DNA from: 66-474 sp035688305
GTDB taxonomy: Bacteria > Pseudomonadota > Gammaproteobacteria > Xanthomonadales > Rhodanobacteraceae
Direction of reading: 5' to 3'
NCBI GenBank assembly: GCA_035688305.1
Contig: DASSNC010000033.1
Span: 1 to 42,021, forward strand
Length of the DNA stretch: 42,021 nucleotides
Shown: positions 1 through 8,371 of the stretch, in pieces
Layout of the letters: the number at the start of each line of letters is the position of its first letter
Position numbering within the stretch: the first letter of the stretch is position 1
Translations under genes and position numbers: made by a program
The notes under the pieces: generated by a model
The model's database searches: none
What the model was told of the DNA's origin: nothing
What the model saw: the letters and a program-made list of their open reading frames with translations, nothing else

Positions 1-130
1 AGCGAAGCGAAGCTCCGCGCCGTTGGCGGTGCCGCAGCCGTGACGCCGAGCGCGCGAGCAAGGCGCGCATGTTCGAGGCCATGGATGGCCGAGTTCGCGC
101 CGGCGCGCGCTCGGCTAGCGGCAAGGGCAG

Positions 131-155
131 TCGAACGAACATGACGTTCGTTCGA
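131..155. repeat. 10-bp perfect inverted repeat
   Basis: TCGAACGAAC at 131-140 and its exact reverse complement at 146-155 are separated by five bases. It is one of a chain of hairpins in the left flank. There is no T-tract, so it is not an obvious terminator. Confidence 0.7.
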
Positions 156-181
156 CCGCCGCCACAGGCGCAATGGTCTTT

Positions 182-211
182 GGTTACTTTCTGCCAAAAC
201 AGAAAGTAACC
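182..211. repeat. 12-bp inverted repeat (GGTTACTTTCTG type)
   Basis: GGTTACTTTCTG at 182-193 and CAGAAAGTAACC at 200-211 form a perfect 12-bp stem with a 6-nt loop (CCAAAA). From memory, GGTTACTTT palindromes of this kind are frequent intergenic repeats in Xanthomonadales and related Proteobacteria. A second 9-bp inverted repeat (211-219 with 226-234) abuts it directly. Confidence 0.75.
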
Positions 212-271
212 CGCTCGCCGCCCAAGGCGAGCGGAACGGTGCACGAGTGTCCCGGACTGGCGAGCGTGTAC

Positions 272-309
272 GTTGGGCTGACCGGGCGCTCTTCCCGGGG
301 AAGCCCAAC
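272..309. repeat. REP-like palindrome, GTTGGGCT...AGCCCAAC
   Basis: GTTGGGCT at 272-279 is mirrored by AGCCCAAC at 302-309, with CCGGG/CCCGG bases pairing inside. A nearly identical unit recurs at 391-432, and both resemble the units at 25828-26408. A further GTTGGGCTT...AACCCAACCTAC unit starts at 326. Confidence 0.75.
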
Positions 310-390
310 ACGACCTGGCGACAACGTTGGGCTTCGCTTTGCTCAACCCAACCTACGCGGCTTCGTTGCCGGACATCCATTGCCTCGCAT

Positions 391-432
391 GTAGGTTGGG
401 CTGACCGGGTGCTCTTCCCGGGGAAGCCCAAC
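391..432. repeat. REP-like palindrome, second copy
   Basis: This copy starts GTAGGTTGGGCTGACCGGG and ends with AGCCCAAC at 432. The GTAGGTTGGGCTGA start is shared with the tandem units at 25926-26408, linking the two regions as one repeat family. Confidence 0.75.
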
Positions 433-448
433 GCCCGCGAGTGACTAC

Positions 449-487
449 GTTGGGTTTCCCCCGGATCAAGTCCGGGGGAAACCCAAC
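449..487. repeat. 17-bp perfect inverted repeat
   Basis: The arms 449-465 and 471-487 are perfectly complementary over 17 bases with a 5-nt loop (TCAAG). The outer bases GTTGGG/CCCAAC match the REP-like family; the inner bases differ (TTTCCCCCGGA). It has the longest single stem in the left flank. No T-run follows on either strand. Confidence 0.8.
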
Positions 488-601
488 CTGCGCAGCTACG
501 CCCGCACGCACTGCCCGCAATCGCACGCGGCGCGCGATCGAGGTACGCGGATGTCGTGTATCGACGACTCATGCGAATGCCCGTCAGGCGCGCTGGCGCG
601 C

Positions 602-1825
602 CTACTCCTCCACCGGCTGCGGATTCGGCGCGAACGCCGGTTGCACCTTGTTGTTGATCTCCACGCGCGTGTCGCTCTTCAATTTCAACTGGCCGCTGGT
701 CACCACGACATCGCCTTCCTTGATGCCGGACAGGACCGCAACCTGATCGCCGCGCGTCGGCCCCAGCTTGACGACGACCTGCGTGACGTAGTGCGGCGGT
801 CCCGAATCGGCCTGTTTGTCCTTGCCCGTGGGCGCTTCGGCCTTGACCGGCTTGCCGTCGGCATCGAGCGCCGGCGGCTCGCCCTCGTGCACCACGAAGA
901 CGGTGTCGCCGTACGGCGCATAGGCAACGGCCGTCTGCGGCAAGGTCAGGTAGCGCGCTGCACTGCCGCTGGCCACCGCAACCTTGGTGAACATGCCCGG
1001 CATCAACTGCTTTTTCGGATTCGGGACGGTCGCCTCGACCGCGACGTTGCGCGTGGCGAGATCAACCTTCGGATCGATGGCCGTGACCTTGCCCTTGAAC
1101 GGCACGCCGGCAAACGCGTCGGCGCTGACGTCAACCACGCCACCCACCGCGAACTGCTGCAGCAATGCCTGCGGCAGGGTGAAATCGACATACACCGGAT
1201 CGAGCTGCTGCAGCGTCACGACCTTGGTGCCCGCGGCAAGGTACTGACCGGGGCTGACCATGATGATGCCGACGCGTCCAGCGAACGGCGCACGCAGGGT
1301 CTTCTTGTCGACCAGTGCCTGTTGCGCCGCGACGTTCGCCTGGGCACTTTTCAGGTTGGCCATGGCGGTGTCGTACTCGGCCTTGCTGATTGCTTTCACG
1401 TCGAGTTGCTTCTGCGCGCGCTCGGCGGTCAGCTTCGCAAGTTGCGCGCTCGCCTGCGCCGAGGCGAGATTGGCGCGGTCCTGCGACTGCACCAGACTCA
1501 CCAGCAGCTCGCCCTTGCGCACGTCGGCGCCGGACTTGACGGCCACGTCATCGACGAGACCCGCGACATCAAACGCAAGATCGGTACCATGCACGGCGCG
1601 CACGTTGCCGAATGCCTGCACCGTGGGTTGCCAGTCCTGGTAGCGGGCAACCATGGTGCTGACCGTCTGCGGCTGGCTGCCCATGGCCTTCATGAATTTG
1701 CCGACCATGATGCCCTGGATGGTGTTCCAGCCAATCAGCAGCGCGAACAGGATCGCGACCGCGACGATCACGATGATCAGGCGCTTGGTCAGTTTGGGCC
1801 GGGCGGATTCTGCATATCTGTTCAT
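602..1825 (-). CDS. RND efflux periplasmic adaptor subunit (AcrA/MdtA-like)
   Basis: A 407-residue membrane-fusion protein that would bridge an inner-membrane RND pump and an outer-membrane channel in drug or solute efflux. The N-terminus is short and basic, followed by one membrane anchor at about 15-37. A lipoyl half-domain (about 75-115), an alpha-hairpin rich in Ala and Gln (about 115-175) and the second lipoyl half with the APFAGRVG motif follow, then the beta-barrel and membrane-proximal domains. A charged, low-complexity insertion lies at about 315-345. The gene follows the outer-membrane factor by 63 bp on the same strand, so they are probably co-transcribed. No pump gene lies in the 600 bp downstream. 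Family assignment is firm; substrate unknown. Confidence 0.9.
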   Translation of the reverse strand: MNRYAESARPKLTKRLIIVIVAVAILFALLIGWNTIQGIMVGKFMKAMGSQPQTVSTMVARYQDWQPTVQAFGNVRAVHGTDLAFDVAGLVDDVAVKSGADVRKGELLVSLVQSQDRANLASAQASAQLAKLTAERAQKQLDVKAISKAEYDTAMANLKSAQANVAAQQALVDKKTLRAPFAGRVGIIMVSPGQYLAAGTKVVTLQQLDPVYVDFTLPQALLQQFAVGGVVDVSADAFAGVPFKGKVTAIDPKVDLATRNVAVEATVPNPKKQLMPGMFTKVAVASGSAARYLTLPQTAVAYAPYGDTVFVVHEGEPPALDADGKPVKAEAPTGKDKQADSGPPHYVTQVVVKLGPTRGDQVAVLSGIKEGDVVVTSGQLKLKSDTRVEINNKVQPAFAPNPQPVEE

Positions 1826-1888
1826 GGGTTGATCTCTGGTGCGTTCATCCCTGATCGCCGTGACCGGGGAGCATTTGGTTTGCCGATG

Positions 1889-3430
1889 TCACTTGCGATC
1901 GGTGGATCCGGAATCGCCGGCGGAAGCATCCGTAGTCCGGCCTTCCGCAGCACCCTGCCAGCCGCCACCCAGTGCTGCGTACAACGCGGCGGTGTCGGCA
2001 AGCCGCGCGGTGCGCGACTTGATCAACGCAATGTGGGCGGCCTGGTACGTCTGCTCGGCGGTCAGCAGGTTCACGTAGCCGACCGCACCGACGCGGTATT
2101 GCGAACGGGTCAGGTCCAGCAACTTCGAGGCATCGTGTTCGGCAGTCGCCAGCGCCTTCAGCGAGGCGGCGTCGTATTCCAGCGCCTGCAGCGAATCGGC
2201 GACGTTCTGGAAAGCGGTCAGCACCACCTGCTGCCAGTTGGCGAGCGCCGCGTCCATGCCCGCCTTGGCCGCGCGCTTCTGATGCAGCAACTGACCGCCG
2301 TGGAACAGCGGCTGCAGGATGTTGAGTCCGATCGACCACGCCCCGGTACCGGTCTTGAACAGGCTTCCGCTGCTCAGGGCCTGCGAGCTGGCGCTGCCGG
2401 ACAGCGTGAGCCGCGGCAGCATGTCGGCGGTCGCGACCCCGACGGCGGCGGTGGCCGCGTGCAACTGCGCAGCGGCGGCGCGGATGTCCGGACGCTGCGC
2501 GACCACGGTGGATGGCAAGCTCACCGGGATGTCGGCCGGCAAGGTCACCTGGTCGAGCGTGATGGGATGGATGTCCAGTTGCGCCGGCGTCACGCCGAGG
2601 TAGGTGGCAAGCTGGTTCTGCGTCGCCGCCAGTTGCTGGCGCAAGCCCGGCAGCGCGACCGCGGCCGTCGCAAGTTCGGTGCGCACGCCCAGGGTGTCTG
2701 AGAACGACTTGCTGCCGATCGCCTGCTGCTTCTCGGCGATCGCGAGTTCCTGGGTGAGATCGTCCACGACTTTCGCCGCGGACTGCACTTGCGCGCGCAA
2801 GGACGCTTCCTGCAAGGACGCCGTCACCACGTTCGCAGCGAGGGTCAGGTAGGTCGCGTCAAGCTTCGCACGTTGCACATCGGCCGCAGCGTCCTGCGCT
2901 TCGATGCCGCGGCGCACGCCGCCGAAGATGTCGAACACGTAGCCGACGCTGACCCCGGCGTTGAATACGTTGAAGGGCTTCGAGCCGGACAGGTTGCCAC
3001 CGAGTCCCGCGAACTGTGCACCGGATTGCTGCTGGCGGGTGGCGCCGGCGCTGCCGTCCAGAGCCGGGAACAGCCCGCCGCGCGCGGCCTTGGCGGATTC
3101 TTCGGCCTGCCGCAACGCGGCTTGCGCACCGGCGACGGTCGGGCTGTGTGCAAATGCCTGCTGCACGCGGCGATCCAGCTCGGCATTGCCGAACGCGGTC
3201 CACCACTTTTGCGGAACGTTCTGGCCGGCAAGGAACGTCTGGGCATCACCACCGGCGGTGTCGGCGGTGGTCGTGGATTCGGGCAGTGGGGCAAGCGTGT
3301 AGCGGTCGACCGCGGGCGCGGCCGGTTCGCGGTAGTTCGGCCCGACGGCACAGCCGGCAAGCACAAACACCGCGATCGCCACCGCGATCCGCCGCGAGGC
3401 GGGCATCAATTCTGACATTGGGTGATTCAT
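1889..3430 (-). CDS. Efflux outer-membrane lipoprotein channel (NodT/OprM family)
   Basis: A 513-residue outer-membrane factor, the TolC-like duct of tripartite efflux pumps. The signal peptide ends in a lipobox LAGC with Cys27, followed by the family start CAVGPNYREP. The motif VPQKWW and the long Ala/Gln-rich helices (about 90-230 and 310-490) fit the duplicated hairpins of the NodT subfamily. Length is normal for the family. ATGs at codons 1 and 5 are both possible starts; neither has a strong ribosome-binding site. It is the first gene of a two-gene unit with the adaptor gene and has its own upstream promoter candidate at 3522-3550. Confidence 0.92.
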   Translation of the reverse strand: MNHPMSELMPASRRIAVAIAVFVLAGCAVGPNYREPAAPAVDRYTLAPLPESTTTADTAGGDAQTFLAGQNVPQKWWTAFGNAELDRRVQQAFAHSPTVAGAQAALRQAEESAKAARGGLFPALDGSAGATRQQQSGAQFAGLGGNLSGSKPFNVFNAGVSVGYVFDIFGGVRRGIEAQDAAADVQRAKLDATYLTLAANVVTASLQEASLRAQVQSAAKVVDDLTQELAIAEKQQAIGSKSFSDTLGVRTELATAAVALPGLRQQLAATQNQLATYLGVTPAQLDIHPITLDQVTLPADIPVSLPSTVVAQRPDIRAAAAQLHAATAAVGVATADMLPRLTLSGSASSQALSSGSLFKTGTGAWSIGLNILQPLFHGGQLLHQKRAAKAGMDAALANWQQVVLTAFQNVADSLQALEYDAASLKALATAEHDASKLLDLTRSQYRVGAVGYVNLLTAEQTYQAAHIALIKSRTARLADTAALYAALGGGWQGAAEGRTTDASAGDSGSTDRK

Positions 3431-3521
3431 TCAGGCTGCGAAACGGTCTGAAGCGACGGCGAGGGCGTCGGGGCACAAAGACTGCGTCGGGACACGAGCG
3501 CGCATAACTGAACCGCACGGT

Positions 3522-3550
3522 ATTGTAATTTTACGCCGACCAGTGTGCAA
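3522..3550 (-). promoter_or_regulatory. Candidate sigma-70 promoter for the efflux genes
   Basis: Read on the minus strand, TTGCAC (3550-3545) and TACAAT (3527-3522) are 17 bp apart. The -10 matches the consensus at 5 of 6 positions, the -35 at 3 of 6. It lies about 92 nt before the outer-membrane factor start, in the AT-richest stretch of the gap. Inferred from sequence only. Confidence 0.45.
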
Positions 3551-3677
3551 GCGACGTGTGGGTCGCGTAAGGGCCGGACGTCACGGGAACGCCGGTGACA
3601 GCTGTCACGCGACCGCTGCCGCGACGATGCAGCAACGCCGAATGCCACGTCGCATGGCGCCGGCAAAGGCAGGCCAT

Positions 3678-4820
3678 TCAGGCAGCCATCCGCATGCGGT
3701 GTGCCTCGGCAAGATACTCGCGACTCTGCATCTCGATCAGGCGACTGATGGTGCGCGCGAATTCGCCGCGCAAGCGCTTGCCGTCGTACAACTCCACCGC
3801 CGGCACCTGCGCGGTGACGGCAAGCTTCACCCGGCGGTCGTACAACTCGTCGATCAGATGCACGAAGCGCTGCGCCGCATCTTCGCTGTACGGGGTGAAC
3901 TGCGGCAGGCCGGAAATGAGGATGGCGGGGTACATGCGCGCAAGCTCGATGTAGTCGGCCGAACCATAGGGGCCGTCGCAGAGTGCCGCAAAGTCGAACC
4001 ACGCGGCCTGCGCGCACACCCGGCGCACGCGAAAGTCCCGCTCGTTGATGCGCAGTTCGGCCGCCTGCCGCACCTCGCCCTGCGCCAGCTCGGCGAACAG
4101 GCGCGCCAGGGCGGCCTCGGCATGCGCATCGAGTGGTGTCAGGTACACCGGCGCGCGCGACAGCGCGCGCAGGCGCCAGTCATGCGGCGATGCCAATTCC
4201 AGCACCTCGCAATATTGTTCGATCAGGGCGATCGCGGGCAGGAAGCGCGCGCGTTGCAGGCCATCGCGATACAGCTCGGACGGCGGCGTGTTGGAGGTCG
4301 TGACCAGGGCCACGCCGCGCTCGAACAAGGCCCGCAGCAAGCCATCCAGGATCATCGCGTCGCCGATGTCCGTGACTATGAATTCGTCGAGGCACAGCAC
4401 GCGAGCGCGCGCGGCGACGCGCTCGGCAACCCGCGGCAACGGATCGCTCACCTCGCCAAGTTCGCGCAGCTGCGCGTGCACGTCCAGCATGAACCGGTGG
4501 AAGTGCACGCGCAGCGCCACGCCCGCGGGCAAGGCTGACACGAACTGGTCCATCAACATGGTCTTGCCGCGCCCGACTTCGCCCCACAGATAAATCCCGC
4601 GCAAGGGCGCACGATCGGCGACACGCGCGCGCAGGCGTGCGAACAAGCCCGCCCGCGGTGCACTCACGGCCGCATACAGGCGATCAAGTGCCGGCAACGC
4701 GGCGCGCTGCGCCGGATCGTCCTGCCAAAGGTTCGCAGCAATGCCTTGCTCGTAAAGCGTGCTGGGTTTTCGGGTGTCGTTCGACACCATTGCTTCAGTG
4801 TGCATTGAGTGCATTGACAC
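3678..4820 (-). CDS. zapE: Cell division protein ZapE (AFG1-like ATPase)
   Basis: A 380-residue P-loop ATPase of the AFG1/ZapE family; in E. coli ZapE associates with the Z-ring and affects division under stress. Visible motifs are Walker A GEVGRGKT (80-87), the family element HFHRFM (106-111), Walker B VLCLDEF (141-147) and the sensor-like TTSNTPPSELY. Length fits the family. Several ATGs (codons 1, 3, 6, 11) compete as start; the conserved part begins near TLYEQG at residue 21, so the first ten residues are uncertain. The gene ends 247 bp before the efflux operon and starts 30 bp after the end of the alpha/beta hydrolase on the same strand, so those two may be co-transcribed. Confidence 0.92.
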   Translation of the reverse strand: MSMHSMHTEAMVSNDTRKPSTLYEQGIAANLWQDDPAQRAALPALDRLYAAVSAPRAGLFARLRARVADRAPLRGIYLWGEVGRGKTMLMDQFVSALPAGVALRVHFHRFMLDVHAQLRELGEVSDPLPRVAERVAARARVLCLDEFIVTDIGDAMILDGLLRALFERGVALVTTSNTPPSELYRDGLQRARFLPAIALIEQYCEVLELASPHDWRLRALSRAPVYLTPLDAHAEAALARLFAELAQGEVRQAAELRINERDFRVRRVCAQAAWFDFAALCDGPYGSADYIELARMYPAILISGLPQFTPYSEDAAQRFVHLIDELYDRRVKLAVTAQVPAVELYDGKRLRGEFARTISRLIEMQSREYLAEAHRMRMAA

Positions 4821-4850
4821 CGTCGCGAGCGAAAGCAGGTTCCAACGTGC

Positions 4851-5531
4851 TCAACGTGGTGCCGGAAGCCAGCTGCGCACCGCATTCTTCACCGCCCCGC
4901 GCAGGTCCATCAGCCGGCGGTGGAAGAAGTGCCCGGTATCGGGCATGCGGACCAGCACGGGCTTCGGGTCGAGCGTGTCGATCCAGTCGAACACGCTTTG
5001 CGGATCGACCACCTCGTCTTCCTCGCCCTGCACCACCAGCCAGTGGCAGTCCGGAGTCGCCAGTTCGCCGAATTCGTAACGGTCCGCCGGTGGCGCCACC
5101 GTGATCAACGCATCGGCCGCCAGCGAGCGGGCGCAGCGCAGCGCGATGTAGCTGCCGAAGGAGAATCCCGCCAGCCACAAGGCATCAGTCGGCCGCGCCT
5201 TGCGCAGCCACTGCGCCACGGCCACCAGATCACCGGTTTCGCCATCGCCATGGTCGAAGGCGCCCGTCGAGGCACCGATCCCGCGGAAGTTGAAGCGCAC
5301 GGTCGCCAGGCCCGACTCGCGCAGGCTGCGCTCGAGCATCGTGACCACCTTGTTGCGCATGGTGCCACCCTGCGAGGGATTGGGGTGGCAGATCACCACG
5401 CTGCCGGCGCGCGCGCAGTCGGGTTCCGGCACGGCCGTGGCCACTTCCAGCACCCCGGCGGGGCTGGGCAGCAGGAAAGTCGTGGGAACATCGGGGAAGC
5501 CGGCGGGCGCCGGAGGCAGGTTGTCTGGCAT
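4851..5531 (-). CDS. Alpha/beta hydrolase, COG2945-like
   Basis: A 226-residue cytoplasmic alpha/beta-hydrolase. The oxyanion-region motif HPNPSQGGTM (49-58), nucleophile elbow GFSFGS with Ser124, an acidic residue in the GEEDEVV loop (169-175) and the C-terminal GHFFH with catalytic His near 201 give a complete triad. HPNP-type motifs are typical of the small COG2945 hydrolases of unknown substrate. I chose the ATG at 5531 because the homologous region starts there; the open frame continues upstream only through DNA that is antisense to acpH. It faces acpH divergently across 17 bp. Confidence 0.82.
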   Translation of the reverse strand: MPDNLPPAPAGFPDVPTTFLLPSPAGVLEVATAVPEPDCARAGSVVICHPNPSQGGTMRNKVVTMLERSLRESGLATVRFNFRGIGASTGAFDHGDGETGDLVAVAQWLRKARPTDALWLAGFSFGSYIALRCARSLAADALITVAPPADRYEFGELATPDCHWLVVQGEEDEVVDPQSVFDWIDTLDPKPVLVRMPDTGHFFHRRLMDLRGAVKNAVRSWLPAPR

Positions 5532-5548
5532 GGGCGCATCATATAGGA

Positions 5549-6166
5549 ATGAACCACCTGGCCCACGCCCTGCTCGCCGATGCCGGCGGCGCCGAATTTG
5601 CACTGGGCAGCGCGCTGGGCGATTTCTGGCACGGCCATCCCGATCCCGCGTGGACGCGCGCCCGCCAGGCAGGCTTGCGCTTCCACCGTGCCACGGACCG
5701 CTACACCGACGCGCATCCGGAAGTCGTCGCCGCCCGCAACGCCTTCCAGCCACCGTTGCGCCGCTACGCGGGCATCCTGCTCGACATCTGGTTCGACCAC
5801 CTGCTGGTGCGCGACTGGACGCGTTATTGCGACGAGCCGGTGGCGGCCTTCTGCACGCGCTGGCTGGCGCTGCTGGACGAGCGCGTGGCCGGATTGCCGC
5901 CGCCATTGCGGCGCTTCATCGACTGGATGCACGGCCACGGCCTGCCGCTTGCATACGGCGATCCGTCAACCATCGCGGCAGTCCTGGATGGAATCGCGTC
6001 GCGGCTGTCACGGCCCTCGCCGATCGCGACCGCCTTGCCCGAACTGCAACGACACGCGGAAATCCTGCAGCGACACTTCGACGCGTTCTTCCCCGAGCTG
6101 CTGGAGCACTCCCGCGAGACACGCGGGTTACTGCTCGCTCAGTCCAGTCCGGAACGCTGGTCGTGA
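5549..6166 (+). CDS. acpH: Acyl carrier protein phosphodiesterase (AcpH family)
   Basis: A 205-residue member of the ACP phosphodiesterase family. Such enzymes remove the 4'-phosphopantetheine group from holo-acyl carrier protein. The start MNHLAHALLA matches the MNxLAHxxLA family signature. Asp25 in ALGDFWHG and the HRATDRYTDAHPEV block (46-59) carry the conserved acidic residues of this HD-like fold. Length is close to the usual 190-200 residues. The gene is divergent from the alpha/beta hydrolase with only 17 bp between start codons, so promoters must overlap the coding regions. It converges with the M48 protease gene 81 bp downstream. Confidence 0.88.
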   Translation: MNHLAHALLADAGGAEFALGSALGDFWHGHPDPAWTRARQAGLRFHRATDRYTDAHPEVVAARNAFQPPLRRYAGILLDIWFDHLLVRDWTRYCDEPVAAFCTRWLALLDERVAGLPPPLRRFIDWMHGHGLPLAYGDPSTIAAVLDGIASRLSRPSPIATALPELQRHAEILQRHFDAFFPELLEHSRETRGLLLAQSSPERWS

Positions 6167-6247
6167 ACAATCAGGCCGGGAATCGCGGCTGCGGCGTTCC
6201 CCGGACTTCGAATCCCACGCTCGCTGACAGGCCCTGCGAAGCAGCGC

Positions 6248-8233
6248 TCACGGACGCTCGGACAAAAGGGGCGGCAACGGGCAACCGAGCACCGCGCACA
6301 CCACCCGCAACAGTTCCGACTCGGCAACGCTGACCTTGCCATCCGCAGCAATCGCACGGGTCAGGGCCTGCACGGTGAGCTGCTTGCCTTCGGGCGCGAG
6401 ATGCTGCAACGCGGCCAGCGAGCGGTCGAGTGCGGCCTGCCAGTCCTCCGGCACGGCGTACAGCATCTGCGCGTTCGGCAGCGCGGCGGCCAGCGCCATC
6501 TGGAAGGCGCGTCGGGCATCGTCATCATCGTCATTGCCGAAATGCGCAACCAGCGCCACCAGGTCGCGCAGGTCGTCGGCAAGGTCCGCGAGTTTGCGCG
6601 CGCCCGGCTTGAAACCTGCCGCCGGGTCGAGTGCCGCGACCACCTGTGCCTGCACCAGTTTGGCGAGGCAGTATTCGTCGAGATCCACCTGCCCGTCGGC
6701 ATGCACGAGGTCGTCGAGCGCCTTCACGAAGGCCGTGACCTCCGGCCGCGGGCGTCGCTTCACGGCTGGAAATGCGAGTTGCGCCAGTGGCAGGCGCAAC
6801 ATGGGATGCAGCGCGGCGATCTGCGGGGCAAGGCTGGCAACCGCGCCGGCCAGGGCGGCGTCGAAAGCCTGCGTCACGGATTGCAATTGCTTCGCCAGCA
6901 GCTCGGGTTGATCGGACACCGCCAGCGCCAGCACCACCGCCAGCGCGCCACGCGGGTCGCGCGCAGCCACCGCCAGCGCGGGTGGAATCTGCGCATGCAA
7001 TTGGGTAGCCGCGTGGTAATCATCGCTGCCAGGCGTACCGACCTGCGAGGCAACCGCGGCCGCAGTGATCGCCAGCTCCGCACCGGCGGCAGGGATCACC
7101 CCGCCAATCGGTTTGGCGCCGCCAGCCACCGGTTTCGGGAAGCCCGGCAGTGCCCCGCCCACGTTCAAGTCACCGTCGGCCGCTGCAGCCTCGTGCAGGC
7201 CCTGTTGCCACGGCGAAGCCTCGGCGTGCAAATCGATCGAGTTCGGGTTGCCGCCCTTGGCCAGCCATTGCTTGACGTAGGCATCGAGGTCCTCGGGTTT
7301 GAAGCCCGGTTCCAGCGCCTGGATGCGCTTGATGATGGGCGGATGCGTGGCGAACATGGAGTTCATCTGGGCATCGCCGAACAGCATGTGGCGCACTTCG
7401 TCGCGACGCGGCGCCTGCAATTGCGAGCCCATCTCGAACGCCGCGATTTTCTTCAGCGCACCCGCGATGCCGGTGGTCTGGCGGGTGAACTGCACGGCCG
7501 ACGCGTCGGCCAGCGATTCGCGCGAGCGCGCCACCGCAGCCTGGATCAACTTGCCGAAGAACAGCCCGATGCCGCCGACGGTGAGCAGTGCCAAGCCCGC
7601 CAGCGCCACGTTGCCGCCGTCGCGCCGGCTGCGTCCCGAGCCACCGTAGATCATGAAACGCCCGATCACGCCAATCGCCATGATCCCGAACAGCAGGCCG
7701 ATCAGGCGGATGTTGAGGCGCATGTCGCCGTTCAGCACGTGGCTGAACTCGTGTGCGATCACCCCCTGCAGTTCAGCGCGATCCAGTTGGTCGAGACAGC
7801 CCTGGGTCACGCAGACCACCGCATCCGCGGGCGTGTAGCCGGCCGCGAAGGCGTTGATCGCGGTTTCGTCCTGCATCACGTAGATGCCCGGCACCGGCAC
7901 GCCCGAGGCAATCGCGACTTCCTCGATCACGTTGCGCAGGCGCTTCCATTGCGGGTTGCTGGTGTTGGCCGGGACTTCCACCGCACGCATGCCTTCCGCC
8001 ACCGCGCTGCCGCCACCGGCAAGGCTGGCCACGCGATACGCCGTGCACAGGCCGATCACCGCCAGCACGGCGAGCGACACGCCAAGCAGCGGCAGCGGGC
8101 GCAGCCCCACGCCAAGCAGGAACGCGCAGATCAGATCCACCGCGATGACGATGGTCAACACCGCCGTGATGAACAGCACCACCAAGGTGCGGCTCGAGCG
8201 GCGGACCTTGGCTTGTTGTGCAAAGAAATCCAT
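6248..8233 (-). CDS. M48 zinc metalloprotease with long C-terminal extension
   Basis: A 661-residue integral-membrane protease related to HtpX, which degrades damaged membrane proteins. Two N-terminal membrane helices (about 17-40 and 47-66) precede the zinc site HEFSH (161-165); Glu239 in SRESLADASA is the likely third ligand. Two further helices flank the site (about 175-195 and 210-230). The catalytic part ends near 330. The remaining 330 residues are unusual for HtpX: an Ala/Gly-rich linker and a helical region with two acidic motifs, HADGQVDLDEY and AADGKVSVAESE, that look like TerB-type metal-binding helices. lemA lies 138 bp upstream on the same strand, a common pairing for this protease type. 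Confidence 0.88.
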   Translation of the reverse strand: MDFFAQQAKVRRSSRTLVVLFITAVLTIVIAVDLICAFLLGVGLRPLPLLGVSLAVLAVIGLCTAYRVASLAGGGSAVAEGMRAVEVPANTSNPQWKRLRNVIEEVAIASGVPVPGIYVMQDETAINAFAAGYTPADAVVCVTQGCLDQLDRAELQGVIAHEFSHVLNGDMRLNIRLIGLLFGIMAIGVIGRFMIYGGSGRSRRDGGNVALAGLALLTVGGIGLFFGKLIQAAVARSRESLADASAVQFTRQTTGIAGALKKIAAFEMGSQLQAPRRDEVRHMLFGDAQMNSMFATHPPIIKRIQALEPGFKPEDLDAYVKQWLAKGGNPNSIDLHAEASPWQQGLHEAAAADGDLNVGGALPGFPKPVAGGAKPIGGVIPAAGAELAITAAAVASQVGTPGSDDYHAATQLHAQIPPALAVAARDPRGALAVVLALAVSDQPELLAKQLQSVTQAFDAALAGAVASLAPQIAALHPMLRLPLAQLAFPAVKRRPRPEVTAFVKALDDLVHADGQVDLDEYCLAKLVQAQVVAALDPAAGFKPGARKLADLADDLRDLVALVAHFGNDDDDDARRAFQMALAAALPNAQMLYAVPEDWQAALDRSLAALQHLAPEGKQLTVQALTRAIAADGKVSVAESELLRVVCAVLGCPLPPLLSERP

Positions 8234-8263
8234 CGCGAGTTGTCAGATGCCCCGCCTGTAGCG

Positions 8264-8282
8264 GCTGTTGTGGAAAGTCAGG
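8264..8282. repeat. Dispersed 19-bp motif GCTGTTGTGGAAAGTCAGG
   Basis: The same 19 bases recur exactly at 26458-26476. Here they sit between lemA and the M48 gene and run into a small GGGC-CGAAA-GCCC hairpin. Degenerate relatives (TCAGGCCA..., AGGCCATGGATGG) occur near 9012 and 75. The spacing suggests a short dispersed intergenic element. Confidence 0.55.
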
Positions 8283-8371
8283 GCCGAAAGCCCGTTCCGG
8301 TGTACACGCCGTCGCGCGCACCTGGTCGTCCAACGCTCCCGCGAAGCGACGATCAGGTGCGCTTGCGCAAG

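Larger units (their letters stand above)
1..601. other. Gene-free left flank with many palindromes
   Basis: I see no convincing gene here; the open frames are short and look like chance frames in GC-rich DNA. The stretch lies downstream of the efflux adaptor gene and holds at least seven inverted repeats: 77-90, 131-155, 182-211, 211-234, 272-309, 391-432 and 449-487. The last three belong to the GTTGGG/CCCAAC family that forms the array at 25828-26408. A typical operon would have the RND pump gene here, and it is absent. Confidence 0.6.

Noticed and set aside
551..2701. Long plus-strand open frame (716 codons) across the efflux genes
   Set aside because: It is antisense to two clear families (adaptor and channel), rich in Arg/His/Leu as expected for a GC-rich shadow frame, and has no domain features.
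3427..4017. Minus-strand 196-codon frame overlapping zapE
   Set aside because: It is out of frame with zapE, Arg-rich, without motifs, and spans the zapE 3' end and the efflux promoter.
6195..6225. tRNA-like CTTCGAATCCCA segment
   Set aside because: The flanking bases are not complementary and no cloverleaf fits; it lies in a short gap between convergent genes.
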